Counted from the first letter of the stretch, positions 19,255-28,543 are shown. The stretch: 47,162 nt of DNA from Candidatus Campbelliibacteriota bacterium (GCA_947311625.1 CAMZKW010000006.1:1-47162), one strand, 5' to 3'. The notes: generated from the sequence alone by a model not told the origin. Numbers and translations are program-made.

Positions 19255-20196
19255 ATGTTTATTAGGAAAAAAAAAGTTATTTTAATCAATGGGCCAACGG
19301 CTTCGGGAAAATCTTCTTTAGCTATTGAATTGGCAAAAAAAATAAATGGTGAGATTATTTCAGTGGATTCTCGTCAGGTTTTTAAGGAAATTCCATATTT
19401 TTCTGGAGCAGTTTTGGAAAGCGAAATGGATGGTATAAAACATCATTTTGTGGGTGAATTATCTTTATTAAAAAATAATGAATTTAATATTTCAAATTTT
19501 CAAAAAAAAGTTTTTCAAAAAATTGATGAAATTTTAGAAAAAGGAAAAAGTCCAATTTTAGTTGGAGGTTCATCTTTCTTTTTTGAATCAGTGATTTATA
19601 AAAATTTTTTACCAGAAATTAAACCAGACTTGGAGATTAGAAAAGAATTAGAAAAAAAAACAAAGGAAGAATTGTATCAAGAAATTTTAGAAAAGGATAA
19701 AAAAACAGCTGAAAGAATTGATAAAAATAATCCTGCTCGTTTAATTAGGGCGGTGGAAATTATTAGAAAAAATGGTTTTGTGCCGGAGCAAAAAAAAACT
19801 TTAAGAAAAAAATATTTTTTCTATGAAATTTTTCTTTATGACGAAAGAGAAAAAATCAACAAAAAAATTGAAAATAATTTTTTGAAGAGAGCAGATGGGA
19901 TTTTGAAGGAGGCGGAAATTTTGCGAAGCAAAATTTCCATCCAAAAATTACAACAACTCGGATTGGCCTATAAAAATATTTTTAATTTTTGAGAAGGTAA
20001 AATAACAGAAAAAGAATTTATTAAATTAGGTATAAAGGAGGAGCAAAAATATGCAAAAAGACAAATAACTTATTTAAAAAAATTTTTTAAAAATTTACCA
20101 GAAAAAAAATGATGAAATTTCAAAAATATAAAAAAAGAAAAATTTTTTTCCCACAATGAGATGTTGTTTGAAAAAGTTATTAATTTTTTAAAATAA
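19255..20196 (+). CDS. miaA: tRNA dimethylallyltransferase
   Basis: 313 aa, normal length. Adds the isopentenyl group to A37 of tRNAs reading UNN codons. The P-loop is INGPTASGKSSLAIELA, followed by SVDSRQVFKEIPYFSG, PILVGGSSFFFESVIY and PARLIRAVEII. Late in the protein a palindrome adds EILRSKIS before the LQQLGLAYK motif. Trp codons are UGA (e.g. FNFWEGK). TGTTATAAT at 19240-19248 lies 6 nt before the ATG. Confidence 0.95.
19914..19938. repeat. Palindrome inside miaA, GAA loop
   Basis: GGAAATTTTGC - GAA - GCAAAATTTCC, perfect 11-bp stem in coding sequence, with the same core as 13912-13940 and the same encoded octapeptide. Confidence 0.9.
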
Positions 20197-20220
20197 AAAA
20201 TACATTTACGTATTTTATTG

Positions 20221-20293
20221 TCCACCCGGAAGGACTTGAACCTTCGGCCATCAGATTAAGAGTCTGGTGCTCTACCAACTGAGCTACGAGTGG
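20221..20293 (-). tRNA. tRNA-Lys (CUU)
   Basis: 73 nt cloverleaf. Acceptor CCACTCG/CGGGTGG with G-U, D-stem GCTC/GAGC, anticodon loop CTCTTAA giving anticodon CUU, T-arm GAAGG-TTCAAGT-CCTTC, discriminator A. The 3' CCA is not encoded, as in all four tRNAs here. Confidence 0.95.
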
Positions 20294-20378
20294 ATATTTA
20301 ATTTATGAATTATAACAAATAATAAAATTATATCAATATTTTCTTTTTTTATAAAAATAAAAATGATATAATTAAAAA

Positions 20379-21008
20379 ATGATAATAACAAGATATGAAA
20401 ATTATTTTTTAAAATTTTCCTTTTCCGATAAAATAATTGGTTTAAATCCACCATCAAAGGATTCAAAATTAAAAACTTCAAAATTTGGTTCCGATGTAGT
20501 TCTATCCAATGTATTCCATAAAGATTTTAATGGTTTTGAATTTATGTCATTTGGGGATAGAGAACCGTTTGTTATTAAAGGTCCAGGTGAGTATGAAGTC
20601 TCTGATGTTTTTATAAAAGCCTATGGTTTTGTCTCAAAATTTGATGGAGAAGATAAAATAATAACTTCATACACAATGCTTTTGGATGGAATAAATATTG
20701 CAATTTTTGGACCTATCTCTTCCGGTGATAAATTTTCCAATGAAGCCTACGAAGAATTTTCGAAATCTGATGTTTTTATTTTACCCATTGGAGGCGGAGA
20801 TGCTTTTTCCCCAAAGGATGCTTGAAAATTTGTTAAACAATTTGGACCAAAAATTATTATTCCAGTTTTTGGAACAAAAGAAGATGTAGAGGAATTTAAA
20901 ACAAATGTTGGGGTTGATGTTTTAGTGGAAGAAAAATTAACTTTAAAACAAAAAGATATTCCCGAAGAGGGAATTTTAAAAATTTATGATTTAAAACTTG
21001 CTAAGTAG
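20379..21008 (+). CDS. MBL-fold (UlaG-like) protein, degenerate metal site
   Basis: 209 aa. The start MIITRYENYFLKFSFSDK and SDVVLSNVFHKDFNGF resemble UlaG-type metallo-beta-lactamase-fold hydrolases, with late strands SDVFILPIGGGDAFSPKDAWK and IIIPVFG. The canonical HxHxDH motif is not present; only scattered His/Asp remain, so metal binding is doubtful. One Trp is UGA. TGATATAAT at 20364-20372 is 6 nt before the ATG. Confidence 0.75.
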
Positions 21009-21049
21009 TAAGTTTTTTTGTATAATAAAGAAAAAAGTAAGGAGGAATT

Positions 21050-21235
21050 ATGGTGTGGTGGTTTTTATTGTATATTTGTATTGGATTTATAGTGTCTATT
21101 ATTGATAGCATGGTTAGAAAATCTGATATGCTGAGTATAGCAGCATTTATTATTTGGCCGGTGGTTCTATTTCTACTTTTAAAATTATTGGTAGACATAG
21201 TTTATATTATTTACAAAACAAAAAAAGGATGATAA
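21050..21235 (+). CDS. Small two-span membrane protein, first of an SD-led operon
   Basis: 60 aa to UGA 21230-21232, or 61 aa to TAA 21233-21235 if UGA is Trp; the stops are adjacent. Two hydrophobic spans, WWFLLYICIGFIVSIIDSM and AAFIIWPVVLFLLLKLLV. All three internal Trp codons are UGG. AAGGAGG lies 6 nt before the ATG, and a TATAAT box lies at 21021-21026. The next gene starts immediately after the TAA. Confidence 0.7.
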
Positions 21236-21607
21236 ATGATATATTTTTTTAAAAAAATATGGTCCAAAGTATTTGGTCCAACGGTTAGAGGCTTATCGGA
21301 AAGTGATATCAAGAAATTGGTAAGTTTGGCGATAAAAAACAAAAGACGATGTTCTAGCGGATTTACTTTAAAAATAGGTTATACTCATCAAGGTTTTTAC
21401 CATAAAGAAAGTATGAATCTATTAGGTCAGTATCTAAAAAATTCAAAAAGTTTTTGGGCAGTTATCAAAGATGGATATCTTATTTTTGATTTTGAGATGA
21501 AAAAGGTAAAAATATTTGGTGACAAATTTGAAGATGGAGACGAAGCAACGCTTAAGATTTATCTCGAGGGTGTGGAAAATGATTTTTTTAGAAAGGAGAA
21601 AAGATGA
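21236..21607 (+). CDS. Orphan protein, second of the SD-led operon, ends at UGA
   Basis: 123 aa to UGA 21605-21607. Starts MIYFFKKIWSKVFGPTVRGL. A basic helical N-terminus is followed by a beta-rich domain (FWAVIKDGYLIFDFEMKKVK). Both Trp codons are UGG. The stop overlaps the next start as ATGA, a classical coupled junction, which argues that UGA terminates here. If read as Trp, ten more codons follow to a TAA. No family is recognised. Confidence 0.7.
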   Translation: MIYFFKKIWSKVFGPTVRGLSESDIKKLVSLAIKNKRRCSSGFTLKIGYTHQGFYHKESMNLLGQYLKNSKSFWAVIKDGYLIFDFEMKKVKIFGDKFEDGDEATLKIYLEGVENDFFRKEKR

Positions 21608-22011
21608 AAAAAGATAATATTATTGGAAAAATAATTCCTCTTTTAGGAAAGAGTGGTATCTTTGATTCAGAGTTAGAGACTATGGTCATTACTTTTGGTG
21701 ATTTTGATGGAGATTCTCTAGAAAGAATTAACATGGAATTTCAACCACAAAGTCTAATAATTTTTTCTGAGAAATATTCTTTTGAAAATAATAACGACTT
21801 CTGGTTCATCATCGAACAGGCAAAAAAGTTTAAAGATAAGAGGAATGTCGTTATCGTCTCAGATAATCAAGAGTTTCTAAAATTTGTTGTTTCAACAAGT
21901 TTAGAGCTTCTTGATACGGCAGCTGGTTTCTTTACCGGTGTGACTTATAATTTCACCGATGGGGTTAAAGAATTTAATTCCAGAAGTGGGATTTATAAGA
22001 ATAGATGTTAG
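21604..22011 (+). CDS. Orphan protein, third of the SD-led operon
   Basis: 135 aa, ends TAG. Starts MKKDNIIGKIIPLLGKSGIF. An alpha/beta body has VIVSDNQEFLKFVVSTSLEL and ends in a Ser/Asn-rich stretch. The SD AAGGAG lies 5 nt upstream, inside the preceding gene. The single Trp (DFWFI) is UGG. Function unknown. The coupled starts imply stoichiometric expression with 21236. Confidence 0.7.
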   Translation: MKKDNIIGKIIPLLGKSGIFDSELETMVITFGDFDGDSLERINMEFQPQSLIIFSEKYSFENNNDFWFIIEQAKKFKDKRNVVIVSDNQEFLKFVVSTSLELLDTAAGFFTGVTYNFTDGVKEFNSRSGIYKNRC

Positions 22012-22013
22012 TT

Positions 22014-22043
22014 GTGGCGAGCGATAGCGAGCCACTTTTTTTT
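22014..22043 (+). terminator. Terminator of the 21050-22011 operon
   Basis: GTGGC / GCCAC stem with an inner GC-GATA-GC turn, then eight T. The T run is also the outer arm of the next palindrome. Confidence 0.8.
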
Positions 22044-22102
22044 ATTTTATTGTGGTGGGCTGGCTGGCTTTGCCAGCCAGACCACCACAATAAAATAAAA
22101 AA
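22038..22102. repeat. 31-bp inverted repeat, TTT loop
   Basis: GTGGTGG-G-CTGGCTGGC around TTT, extended on both sides by a matched TTATTTTATT / AATAAAATAA arm. There is one mismatch (G 22059 against A 22081). It ends 3 nt before the htpX -10 box. Confidence 0.9.
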
Positions 22103-22119
22103 TATGTTAAAATTATTCT

Positions 22120-23025
22120 ATGAATAAATTTCAAAATATTAGTGACTCCAATGTAAGAAAAACTTGATTTTTAATAAGTATATTTTCTGGAATAATTATT
22201 ACAATTGGTTGATTTTTAGCAGACCAATTTCAAAACAATTTAATTTTATATGGTTCCATTGGTTTTTCTTTAATTTCAACCTGAGTCTCATATTTCTTTT
22301 CAGATAAAATGGCAATAAAATCTTCTGGTTCTAAACCAATTGATTTAAAAACTAAAGATGGTCAGAGGTTGAATAATATTGTTTCAGATCTAGTTTCTCT
22401 TTCGGGAATACCAAAACCAAAAATTTTTATTATGAATGAGGATGCAATAAATGCTTTTGCCACTGGAAGAAATCCAAAAAATGCTTCAGTTTCTGTGACA
22501 AAGGGAGCCTTGGAAAAATTAAACGATAATGAATTAAAAGGTGTTTTATCTCATGAATTAACCCATGTGATAAATAGGGATATTTTGATAATGACAATAG
22601 TAGTATCTTTGGCAGGAATATTAACTTTCTTTATAAGAATGTTTAATCAAATTCAAAGATCGAATAAAAAATCTCCTTTGAGTCCTTTGGCAACTATATT
22701 TTTGATTACATTGGCACCCATAACTGTTTCTTTAATTAGGTCATCTGTTTCAAGAAAAAGAGAATATATGGCAGATGCTGGAGGGGCTATGATGACTCAT
22801 AATCCAGAATATTTAGCTGATGCTTTGGAAAAAATTAAATTATATTCTAAACCAATGAAAAAAAAATCTTTAAATACATCTCATCTTTTTATATCAAGTC
22901 CTTATAGGTCTGATATTGCTGGAATAAAATTAAATTTTTTAGATAATTTATTTTCAACACATCCACCTTTGGAAGATAGAATAAAAGTATTAAGAAATGG
23001 TGGGAGGAAAGATATTTTAAAATAA
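22120..23025 (+). CDS. htpX: HtpX-like membrane zinc metalloprotease (M48)
   Basis: 301 aa. Two N-terminal spans precede a cytosolic M48 domain with GVLSHELTHVINRD (HExxH) near residue 150. Two further spans follow, then SRKREYMADAGGA with the third zinc ligand Glu, and a C-terminal THPPLEDRIKVL. Family role: cleavage of damaged membrane proteins. Four Trp codons near the N-terminus are UGA. TGTTAAAAT at 22105-22113 lies 6 nt before the ATG. Confidence 0.93.
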
Positions 23026-23035
23026 ATCAGATATG

Positions 23036-23067
23036 CTTTATGTATTGTTTGCATAAAGTCTTTTTTT
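23036..23067 (+). terminator. Terminator after htpX
   Basis: CTTTATG / CATAAAG stem with a 9-nt loop, followed by seven T. Confidence 0.8.
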
Positions 23068-23097
23068 ATTATTTAATTTAAAAAAAAGGAGGTAAAG

Positions 23098-23425
23098 ATG
23101 CAAAACAAGACATTGTTCTTTGCATATAATAGCAAAGGTAAAAAATATTAAGGTGGGATTTGTTGTAGATGAAGAAATTCTCCCTCTAACAAATTTTAGC
23201 AATATAGATGTTGTTTCTGCCTATTTCAGTTTTCATAATATTATTTATCTAGAAAACATTGAGGTTTTAGAAAACAATGTTGTCCTGGAAACAGGTATCT
23301 ATAGTGTTGTTTTTATTAAGGGTGTAGAGGCCGCCAGAGGTTTTGGCTTGGAAATGAGAGAGGTAAAACTTTCAGATTTTCCTCTTTTAAAATCTTTTAA
23401 GGAGATGGCAGGTAAATTATTTTGA
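23098..23425 (+). CDS. Orphan protein with an early frameshift, ends at UGA
   Basis: AAAGGAGG lies 5 nt before ATG 23098, but that frame (MQNKTLFF...) stops at TAA after 17 codons. The real body (HIIAKVKNIKVGFVVDEE onward, about 100 aa, beta-rich) is in another frame. Omitting one T at 23119-23121 would join them. This is either a sequence error, a decayed start or +1 frameshifting. The body ends at UGA 23423-23425, which the terminator hairpin overlaps. No Trp, no family recognised. Confidence 0.55.
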
Positions 23426-23453
23426 ATAGGCATCTTATGCTTATTCTTTTTTT
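23424..23453 (+). terminator. Terminator overlapping a UGA stop
   Basis: GAATAGGCAT - CTT - ATGCTTATTC (10 bp, one G-T), then seven T. The stem starts at the second base of the UGA. Confidence 0.85.
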
Positions 23454-23531
23454 AAAAAATGTTTTTTTTAGTTAAAGATTTAATCTAAAATCAAGAACAA
23501 TTCATTTTAAAAAATATGTTAAAATTAAAAA

Positions 23532-24116
23532 ATGTATGAAATTTATGAAACGGAAGCCTATATTTTTAGGTCCTATAATAATTCAGAAAATGACAAAAGA
23601 ACTTTAATTTTTTCTAAAGACTTTGGATTACTTTGGGTTGATTCTTCTGGAAGTAGAAAAGAGGTTTCTAAATTTAGACCATTTATTCAAGATTTTTCTT
23701 ATTTAAAAATTTTTCTTGTGAGAGGGAAAATGAAATTTCGTGTTACCGGTGGAGATTTAATTTCAAATATTTTTTTTGATTTTAAAGATGCTAAAAAAGA
23801 AAAGGTATTTATTTTAAAAAATTTTTTTAATCTCATAGAAAAAATATTAATAAAAAATCACCCCGAAGAATATATTTTTGATTTGTTAAGTGAATTTATT
23901 TTTGAGTTAAAAAAAAATAATCTAGAAAATTTAAAAAAAATAGAGGTTATATTTACGGTAAAACTTTTAATTTTAGTTGGATATTTTTCCGAAGATTTTT
24001 TAAAAGAAAAGGGATTTGATTTTTCTCAAGAAATTAATGATATTATTTTAGATGAAAATAATATTAAGAGAATTATCAGGGAAATAAATGAGCAATTAAG
24101 AAAAATTGCATTTTAA
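23532..24116 (+). CDS. recO: DNA repair protein RecO-like
   Basis: 194 aa, shorter than the usual 230-250. The N-terminal OB-fold pattern is recognisable: YETEAYIFRSYNNSENDKRT, then LIFSKDFGLLWVDSSGSRKE. The helical C-terminal domain lacks the Cys-rich zinc knuckle. Role: annealing and RecFOR-type loading of RecA. TGTTAAAAT lies exactly 6 nt before the ATG. tatD follows with its own promoter. Confidence 0.7.
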   Translation: MYEIYETEAYIFRSYNNSENDKRTLIFSKDFGLLWVDSSGSRKEVSKFRPFIQDFSYLKIFLVRGKMKFRVTGGDLISNIFFDFKDAKKEKVFILKNFFNLIEKILIKNHPEEYIFDLLSEFIFELKKNNLENLKKIEVIFTVKLLILVGYFSEDFLKEKGFDFSQEINDIILDENNIKRIIREINEQLRKIAF

Positions 24117-24149
24117 TTTTTAAAAAAAAAATTATGTTAAAATATAAAA

Positions 24150-24980
24150 ATGAAAAAAGATATTAAATTATTTGATATACATTCTCATCTCCACTCTAAT
24201 TTTTTTAAAGATGATATTGATAAAATTATTCAAGAAATGAAAGAAAAAAATATTTTTACTATTTCCATAGGTGTAACTTTGGAAGATTCAAAAAAGGCTG
24301 TGGAATTATCAGAAAAAAATGAAAATATTTTTTCCACCATTGGAATACACCCTGTTGATGAAAAAGAAGTTTTTAAACCAGAAGAATTTCAAAAATTAAT
24401 AAATAATAATAAAAAGATTGTTGGAATTGGAGAGTGCGGTTTAGATTATTATTGACCAAAAAAAGACTTAGAGTTAGGAAAAATCAATCAGGAAGAATTT
24501 CAAGAAGAAGTTCAAAGACAAAAAATTCTTTTTGAAAGGCAAATAAATTTTGCAATCAAGAATAATCTTCCTTTAATGCTTCATATACGTTCATTTAAAA
24601 ATTCCGATGCTCATTGGGATGCATTTAAAATTTTGGATAGAAAACAAAAAGAAAGTGAAAAAGAAATAAGAGCTAATTTTCATTTTTTTACCGAAGGACC
24701 AGAAATTGTTGATGAAATTATAAAAAGAAATTATTCAATTTCATTGCCAGGAGTTATAACATTTGCTGATCTAGATGAAACCATAAAAAAAATACCTTTG
24801 GAAAATTTAATGTCGGAAACAGATTCCCCCTTTGCAGCACCAAAACCTCATAGGGGAAAAACTAATAATCCAATATATGTTGAAGAAGTGGTAAAAAAAA
24901 TTGCCGAAGTAAAAGAAAAAAGTTTTGAAGAGACAAGCAGAGTCTTAATTGAGAATGCGAAAAAATTTTGAAATATTTAG
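24150..24980 (+). CDS. tatD: TatD-family metal-dependent hydrolase/DNase
   Basis: 276 aa. TIM-barrel metal motifs are in order: FDIHSHLHS, IGIHPVDE, GIGECGLDYYW, LMLHIR, FHFFTEGPE and SETDSPF. The C-terminus uses UGA for Trp (KKFWNI) and stops at TAG 24978; taking UGA as a stop would cut off three residues. A DYYWPKKDLELGK insertion is slightly longer than average. TGTTAAAAT at 24135-24143 lies 6 nt before the ATG. Confidence 0.93.
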
Positions 24981-24986
24981 TTTTTT

Positions 24987-25021
24987 AAATTAGGTGGCGC
25001 GCGGAGCGCGCCACCTAATTT
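24987..25021. repeat. 16-bp inverted repeat, GGA loop
   Basis: AAATTAGGTGGCGCGC - GGA - mirrored arm, perfect. The inner arm is a variant of the GGTGGCGC element at 4982. Confidence 0.9.
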
Positions 25022-25042
25022 TTTTATAAAAAAACCCCAAAA

Positions 25043-25231
25043 TCAGAGTTCATAGAACTCTTTTTTTGGTTCCCATTCTTTAGTGAAGGGGTTTTGATAA
25101 AAATATTTTTTAACTGTGGTTAAATTTATTTTTCTCCAATTAGCACCTGTCCCATATTGAAAATAAAGCGAGTTGGATTTTTTGTTAAAAATCATTCTTC
25201 TGGCTTTATTTGTTGTTATTTTCTTTTGCAT
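25043..25231 (-). CDS. 62-aa basic orphan protein, SD-led, ends at UGA
   Basis: Starts MQKKITTNKARRMIFNKKSN; basic and aromatic, with TGANWRKINL and KEWEPKKEF. Both Trp codons are UGG. GAGGAG lies 6 nt before the ATG and TGTTAAAAT (minus strand, 25265-25257) precedes it. It ends EFYEL-UGA, with the last codons forming a perfect hairpin followed by a T-rich run, so UGA is probably the stop. No family recognised. Confidence 0.65.
   Translation of the reverse strand: MQKKITTNKARRMIFNKKSNSLYFQYGTGANWRKINLTTVKKYFYQNPFTKEWEPKKEFYEL
25045..25067. terminator. Bidirectional hairpin, ATA loop
   Basis: AGAGTTC - ATA - GAACTCT then seven T on the plus strand. It ends plus-strand transcription from tatD and overlaps the last codons of the minus-strand gene. 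Confidence 0.75.
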
Positions 25232-25295
25232 AACATTCTCCTCAAATTTTTTCTTAATTTTAACACATTTTTAAAAAATATGATATAATATTTTC

Positions 25296-25835
25296 ATGTC
25301 AGGACATAATAAATGATCAAAAATAAAACACAAAAAAGCAGCTACTGATGCTGCAAAATCAAAAATTTATACAAAATATAATAAATTAATTCAAGTTGCT
25401 GTTAAAAATGCTGGAGGAGATATAACGGCAGCTTCTGTAGTTTCTATTATTGATGCAGCAAAAAAAGAAAACGTTCCCAAGGATAATATCGATAGGGCTA
25501 TTAAAAAAGCTTCTGGTGCTGATGCAGCACAACTACATGAGGTTTTATATGAAGGTTTTGGTCCAGGAGGTGTAGGAATGCTTATAAAGGCCATTACAGA
25601 TAATACAAATAGAACCGTTAATGAGGTTAAACTTATTTACACAAAAAATGGTGGAACTTTTGCATCTTCTGGTGCTGTTTCATGAGGATTTACTAAAAAT
25701 GATGAAGGTGATTGGGAGGCAAATCCAGGGACAGAGTTAAAATTAAGTGAAGAAGATGAAGAAAAATTAGAAAATCTAATTGAAATTTTCGAAGAAAATG
25801 ATGATATCACTGATGTATATGTTAATGCTGCATAA
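25296..25835 (+). CDS. yebC: YebC/PmpR-TACO1 family protein, shortened
   Basis: 179 aa against about 240 in the family. The N-terminus SGHNKWSKIKHKKAATDAAK (Trp by UGA) and LYEGFGPGGVGMLIKAITDN are typical. NEVKLIYTKNGGTFASSGAVSWGF also fits. After that the central alpha/beta domain is missing, and the protein goes straight to a C-terminal helix-strand ending DDITDVYVNAA. YebC proteins assist translation of difficult (e.g. proline-rich) stretches. TGATATAAT at 25281-25289 lies 6 nt before the ATG. Confidence 0.9.
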
Positions 25836-25859
25836 AAAAAACTACTGAGTAGTTTTTTT
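25835..25859 (+). terminator. Terminator after yebC, TGA loop
   Basis: Eleven-bp stem A-run-CTAC - TGA - GTAG-T-run. Confidence 0.85.
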
Positions 25860-25905
25860 AAAATTTTATCTTTGGGAGATTAAAAAAAAATGTTAAAATT
25901 AAAAA

Positions 25906-26424
25906 ATGAAAAAAGTAGAAAAATATCCAAATTTGGAAGGCAAAAAAGCTTCGCTTTTTTGCCTTCCAAATCAAAAGGAAGAAAAAGTTTGTTTAAAAGA
26001 TTTATTAGATCAAGAAAAAAATATTTTATTATTTTTCTATCCCAAAGATATGACTCCTGGTTGTACCACCGAAGCTATTTCTTTTTCTGAAAATTTTAGA
26101 AAATTAAAAAATCAGAATTTAATTATTTATGGAATTTCAAAATTAGATTCAAAATCAAAGCAAAAATTTATTGATAAAAATAATTTAAAAATAAATTTGT
26201 TGTCCGATGAATATTTAAAAATTTGTGATAAATATGGAGTTTGAAGAGACAAAAATATGTACGGAAAAATGGTGAAGGGAATTGCAAGAGAAACTTTTTT
26301 GATTGATGGAGAAAATGGAAAAATTATAAAGCATTGACAAAAGGTAAAACCAGCAGAACATGTGTTAGAAGTTTTAAAATTTGTGAAAGAATTAAATAAA
26401 AAAAAAAATGAAAAAAGAAAATAA
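25906..26424 (+). CDS. bcp: Peroxiredoxin, Bcp/PrxQ type
   Basis: 172 aa thiol peroxidase. The active site is FYPKDMTPGCTTEAISFSEN, with the peroxidatic Cys in TPGCT; the usual resolving Cys five residues later is replaced (TTEAI), suggesting a 1-Cys or alternative mechanism. GISKLDSKSKQKFIDKNNLK and RETFLID are as expected. UGA encodes two Trp. A perfect 39-nt palindrome encodes residues about 10-21. It overlaps the next gene by 17 nt. Confidence 0.92.
25932..25970. repeat. 18-bp palindrome inside bcp, TTC loop
   Basis: TTTGGAAGGCAAAAAAGC - TTC - mirrored arm, perfect, wholly coding (NLEGKKASLFCLPN). It contains GCTTCGC, the complement of the GCGAAGC core seen at 13922 and 19922. Confidence 0.92.
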
Positions 26425-26989
26425 AAAAATAAATAGGTTAATAATTTTAGCCCATCCTTCAAAAGATTCTTTCACTTGAAAAATTGCAAAAAATATCCAG
26501 GAAAAATACCCAGATGCTTTTACAATGGATTTGTATGATGAGAGGTGAAGGCAGAGTTTTTTAGAATTTCATGATGTTAAAAAAGATTGACCTTGTGATG
26601 AAAAAATAAAAAAAATTCAGGAGAAAATATCCTGAGCTAATGAGTTGATTTTTGTTTATCCAGTTTGGTGATATTCTCAGCCGGCAATTTTAAAAAATTT
26701 TATTGATATTAATTTTAGTAATGGTTTTGCTTTTAAGTATTCAGAAAAAGGAACTCCACAAGGACTTTTAAAGAAAAAAAATGCAAGAGTTTTTATGACT
26801 GCTGATAGTCCTAGATTAATTATTTGATTTTATTTAATCTCAATGAGATTAATTTTTGCTATTTCTACTTTAAAATTCTGTGGTTTAAAAATAAAAAATT
26901 TTACAATTTTTTCTGATATGGTAAAAAAAAGAAATGATTCAGATAGAGAAAAAATGTTAAAAAAAGTTTTAGGAATTTTAATTAAATAA
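26408..26989 (+). CDS. Flavodoxin-fold NAD(P)H:quinone oxidoreductase
   Basis: 193 aa. Flavodoxin-2 (NQO/MdaB/KefF-like) pattern: LIILAHPSKDSFTWKIAKNI, then MDLYDERW, ELIFVYPVWWYSQPAILKNF and the GTPQGLLKKKNARVFMTADS loop. The VYPVWWYS Trps are UGG-UGA and others are UGA. The start lies inside bcp, so the genes are translationally linked, which fits a shared redox-defence role. Confidence 0.88.
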
Positions 26990-26992
26990 TAT

Positions 26993-27826
26993 ATGTTTAT
27001 AGTAATTTCACCATCAAAGAGTCAAGATTTTGAAAGGTTTGAAAAAAATGGTGGAAAAATTGTCTTAGACAATTTTTCTATCTCCGAATTCCTTTCCGAA
27101 ACTACAAAATTGTCTAAAATTTTAAAAAAATACAAAAAGAAAGATTTAGAAAAAATAATGAAAATTTCTCCTAAATTGGCTGAATTGAATTTTAAGAGAT
27201 TTCAGAATTGAAATAATGATTTTGAGTTTAGGATATCAGATGAAATCACCTCTCCATCAAAATACATCTCCCCAGTAATTTTTGCTTTTACGGGAGATGT
27301 ATACGGAGGATTTGATTTAGAAAATTGAAAAAAAACTGACTTTAATTTTGCTCAAAAACATTTAGGGGTTTTATCAGGGTTTTATGGATTAATTTCTCCT
27401 TTAGATTTAATTAAACCCTATCGTTTAGAAATGGGGGTAAAAATTTCATTTGAGATTGAAGGAGAAAAATATAATAATCTTTATGAATTTTGACAGGAAA
27501 AATTAACAAAAAAAATTAGTAAAATTTTAAAAAAAGAAAAAGTTTTAGTGAATCTTGCTTCCCAGGAATATTTTAAAGGATTAAATAAAAAAGAATTAGA
27601 AAAAGATTTTAGAATTATTTATATAGAATTTAAAATTCAAAAAAAAAAAGAATTAAAGGTTATTGCAATCTATGCTAAAAAAGCTCGAGGAGAAATGGCA
27701 AATTGAATTATAAAAAATAAAATAGAAGAGCTTGGAGATTTAAAAAAATTCTCTGTTTCTGATTGAAAATTTTCTAAAAAAGAATCTATAAAAAATAAAT
27801 TAGTTTTTATAAAAAAAATTTTATAA
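26993..27826 (+). CDS. yaaA: YaaA-family peroxide-stress protein (UPF0246)
   Basis: 277 aa. Family motifs: [11 protein letters not shown] at the start, [43 protein letters not shown] and [11 protein letters not shown]. Known members lower free iron during peroxide stress. Three nt after the oxidoreductase gene, so bcp-NQO-yaaA looks like one oxidative-stress operon with sodA next. Trp is UGA. Confidence 0.93.
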
Positions 27827-27848
27827 AAAATGATATAATAAATTTATT

Positions 27849-28457
27849 ATGTTTACATTACCAAAATTACCATTTGAAATTGATGGGTTAAATCCACTTT
27901 TTACAAAGGAACAATTAGAAATTCATTATACAAAACATCACCAAGCATATTGTGATAATTTTAATAAAGCTTTAAAAAATTTTGAAGTTGAAGGTATGAG
28001 TGAATTAGAAATATTATCAGAGGTTTCAAAATATGATCAGGCTGTTATTAATCATGGAGGAGGTTTTTGAAATCATACTTTTTTCTGAGAATCTTTGGCT
28101 CCAGAAAAACAAGAAATTACATTAGAATTAAAAGAAAAAATTGAAGAATCTTTTGGTTCAGTGGAAATTTTTAAAGATACTTTTTTAACTTCAGCAAAAT
28201 CATTATTTGGTTCTGGTTGAGCTTGATTGATTTTAAATAAAGGGAGTGGAAAATTAGAAATTATTCAGACTCAAAATCAAGATTCTCCAGTAATGGATTT
28301 TATGAAAGAAAGAATTGGAGATAATATTCCACTTTTAAATTTAGATGTTTGAGAACATGCTTATTACGTTGATTACAAAAATGTTAGACCGGAATATGTG
28401 GAAAAAATTTGAGATTTTATAAATTGAGAGAAAGTTACTGAAAGATTAAATCAGTAA
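27849..28457 (+). CDS. sodA: Fe/Mn superoxide dismutase
   Basis: 202 aa. Metal ligands are recognisable: the first His in LEIHYTKHHQAYCDN, the second in GGGFWNHTFFWE, Asp and His in LNLDVWEHAYYVDY. Many Trp residues are UGA, including the invariant W of NHTFFW and DVWEH. Metal choice cannot be decided here. TGATATAAT at 27831-27839 lies 9 nt before the ATG. Confidence 0.96.
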
Positions 28458-28475
28458 TTTTTTTATTAAAAAAAA

Positions 28476-28498
28476 AGGTGGCGGCTTCGCCGCCACCT
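28476..28498. repeat. Inverted repeat, TTC loop
   Basis: AGGTGGCGGC - TTC - GCCGCCACCT, perfect 10-bp stem after sodA. Same arms as 19204. Confidence 0.9.
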
Positions 28499-28516
28499 CA
28501 GAAGTAATCAAAAAAC

Positions 28517-28525
28517 TTATCCACA
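28517..28525 (+). promoter_or_regulatory. Single DnaA-box sequence
   Basis: TTATCCACA matches the strong DnaA box consensus, 19 nt upstream of the -35 of the next gene. I see only one copy, so this is not an origin. It may be regulatory or chance. Confidence 0.3.
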
Positions 28526-28543
28526 TCTTGTCATTAAATAAAT

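Noticed and set aside
21050-22011. Three-gene operon as a toxin-antitoxin or defence system
   Set aside because: No nuclease, ATPase, DNA-binding or known toxin motif is visible in any of the three proteins.
28517-28525. Replication origin at the DnaA box
   Set aside because: One isolated match, no cluster, no dnaA/dnaN nearby; gyrB is 4 kb away but without origin features.
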